A stretch of 64,000 bases of DNA from positions 62,001 through 126,000 of the forward strand of contig NZ_FNIJ01000017.1 of the NCBI RefSeq assembly GCF_900103845.1. The letters are read 5' to 3'. The DNA is from Pseudomonas jinjuensis. GTDB taxonomy: Bacteria > Pseudomonadota > Gammaproteobacteria > Pseudomonadales > Pseudomonadaceae. Below the pieces are notes generated by a model that made no database searches, had not been told where the DNA came from, and was given only the letters and a program-made list of their open reading frames with translations. Within the stretch, counting starts at the first letter, position 1. Each line of letters opens with the position of its first letter. Shown piece after piece: positions 60,607-64,000 of this stretch. A program made the translations under genes and the position numbers.

Positions 60607-61740
60607 ATGTCGAAGACGATTTTCAGAAAAGGCTTTCTGGCCCTGGCGGTGACCACCGCGATGGGCGTCTCTTCCCTTGCTTTGGCGGATGTGGTGATCG
60701 GGGTTGCCGGTCCGCATACCGGCGCGAACGCCTCGTTCGGCGAACAATACTGGCGCGGTGCGACGGCGGCGGCGGAAGTGATCAACGCCGCAGGCGGTCT
60801 CAACGGGGAGAAGATCAAGCTGGTGAAGGCCGACGACGCCTGCGAACCCAAGCAGGCCGTGGCCGTCGCCAACCGCCTGGTGGATCAGGACAAGGCCATC
60901 GCCGTGGTCGGCCACTTCTGCTCGTCCAACACCATCCCCGCCTCCGAGGTCTACGACGAGGCCGGCATCATCTCCGTGACCCCCGGCTCGACCAACCCGA
61001 AAGTCACCGAGCGCGGCCTGACCGGCATCTTCCGCATGTGCGGCCGTGACGACCAGCAGGGCGTCGTCGCCGGCAACTACATCGTCAACGTGCTGAAGGC
61101 GAAGAAGGTCGCGGTGATCCACGACAAGGACACCTACGGCCAGGGCCTGGCCGACGCGACCAAGGCGCAGCTGAACAAGCTCGGCGTGAAGGAAGTGCTC
61201 TACGAGGGCCTGACCCGCGGCGAGAAGGACTTCAACGCGCTGGTCACCAAGATCCGCGCCTCCGGCGCCGAGGTGGTGTTCTTCGGCGGCCTGCACCCGG
61301 AAGCCGGCCCGCTGGTCCGGCAGATGCGCGAGCAGGGCCTGAACACCGTGTTCTTCTCGGATGACGGCATCGTCACCGACGAACTGGTCACCACCGCCGG
61401 CGGCCCGCAGTACACCAAGGACGTGCTGATGACCTTCGGCGCCGACCCGCGCCTGATCCCGGACGGCAAGGCCGTGGTGGACAAGTTCCGCGCCAGCGGC
61501 TTCGAGCCGGAAGGCTACACCCTCTACGCCTACGCCTCGCTGCAGGTCCTCGCCGCGGGCTTCAACGGCGCCGGCAAGAACGACCCGCAGGCCGCCGCCA
61601 AGTGGCTGCACAGCAACCCGGTGCAGACCGTGATGGGCAAGAAGGAGTTCGACGAGAAGGGCGACCTGAAGGTCTCCGACTATGTCGTCTACAAGTGGGA
61701 CGACAAGGGCAAGTACCACCAGCTGGAAACACAGCAGTAA
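60607..61740 (+). CDS. livK: Branched-chain amino acid ABC transporter substrate-binding protein
   Basis: A 377-residue periplasmic binding protein of the LivJ/LivK/BraC family. The signal peptide is about residues 1-27 (ends SLALA). The mature protein starts DVVIGVAGPHTGANASFGEQ, and AVVGHFCSSNTIPASEVYDE and FAGGL-like FFGGLHPEAGPL segments line the ligand cleft. A cysteine pair (DACEP and HFCSS) matches the disulphide of the family. The ligand may be a branched-chain or another amino acid. GGAGC precedes the ATG at 60607; the longer upstream frame runs through the promoter. Confidence 0.92.
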   Translation: MSKTIFRKGFLALAVTTAMGVSSLALADVVIGVAGPHTGANASFGEQYWRGATAAAEVINAAGGLNGEKIKLVKADDACEPKQAVAVANRLVDQDKAIAVVGHFCSSNTIPASEVYDEAGIISVTPGSTNPKVTERGLTGIFRMCGRDDQQGVVAGNYIVNVLKAKKVAVIHDKDTYGQGLADATKAQLNKLGVKEVLYEGLTRGEKDFNALVTKIRASGAEVVFFGGLHPEAGPLVRQMREQGLNTVFFSDDGIVTDELVTTAGGPQYTKDVLMTFGADPRLIPDGKAVVDKFRASGFEPEGYTLYAYASLQVLAAGFNGAGKNDPQAAAKWLHSNPVQTVMGKKEFDEKGDLKVSDYVVYKWDDKGKYHQLETQQ

Positions 61741-61959
61741 GCGTCCGCGAACTGTGACCGGTCCTGCCGCACGCCGCCCGGTTCATCCGGTCGGGGCGGC
61801 GGGGCTGGCGCAGGTCGCGCGCACCACGCCCGACCTGCCGGCGGCGCCACGAGCGCTGCCGGCGCCCCCGCAGGTCGTCGGGTCGCCAGGCGCCGGTCAC
61901 GAGCCGGGCAGCCAGCGCACCGTCAGCCTTTCCTGCTCTGCTTGCGTGAGTACTCAATC

Positions 61960-62874
<915 letters not shown>

Positions 62875-62876
62875 GC

Positions 62877-64000
<1,124 letters not shown>

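Overview
This window is chromosomal core sequence from a high-GC gammaproteobacterium, almost certainly a Pseudomonas of the P. aeruginosa/P. nitroreducens/P. citronellolis type. Gene order follows the P. aeruginosa block parC-serB-fimX-psd-rhdA-motCD-rsgA-orn-queG-nnrD-tsaE-amiB-mutL-miaA-hfq-hflXKC-hisZ-purA-tRNA-Leu-rnr-rlmB-rpsF-rpsR-rplI-dnaB-alr-ygiQ-mscS-LOG-azu-nadE-liv. The proteins look like close Pseudomonas orthologues by eye; no database search was possible. No transposase, prophage, CRISPR array or rRNA operon is visible.

Layout. 1-3829: tail of a phytase-like protein, a membrane-anchored retropepsin-like protease, parC and an orphan PqiC-type lipoprotein. 4151-11070: a YtjB/AhpA-like membrane protein (-), serB (+), then fimX with a PilZ-like partner (-). 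11274-16887: psd-rhdA (-), flagellar stator genes motCD (+), rsgA (-), orn (+). 17302-26433: queG (-), then the nnrD-tsaE-amiB-mutL-miaA-hfq-hflX superoperon. 26530-31432: hflKC, a DUF2065 protein, hisZ and purA. 31574-37358: a chemoreceptor, tRNA-Leu(CAG), rnr-rlmB. 37618-41172: rpsF-rpsR-DUF2232-rplI-dnaB. 41341-45831: alr, a YgiQ-type radical SAM protein and an MscS channel.

46098-52583 holds a complete type IV pilus minor-pilin operon (fimT/U-, pilV-, pilW-, pilX-, pilY1- and pilE-like) between mscS and the LOG/azurin genes. This is not the usual P. aeruginosa location, and its PilY1 is divergent. 52633-56027: LOG-family hydrolase, azurin, a short DUF1338 protein and nadE. 56209-60207: a LysR regulator divergent from amaB-amaA, the lysine/pipecolate catabolic pair. 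60607-64000: a livK-livH-livM amino-acid ABC transporter, cut by the window end and preceded by a well-formed sigma-54 promoter with an IHF site.

Intergenic space is peppered with at least three families of short palindromic repeats (REP/BIME-like). A perfect 13-copy heptanucleotide repeat sits directly before alr. The most unusual items are the relocated minor-pilin cluster with its altered PilY1 calcium loop, the alr repeat, the sigma-54/IHF promoter and the amaAB neighbourhood.
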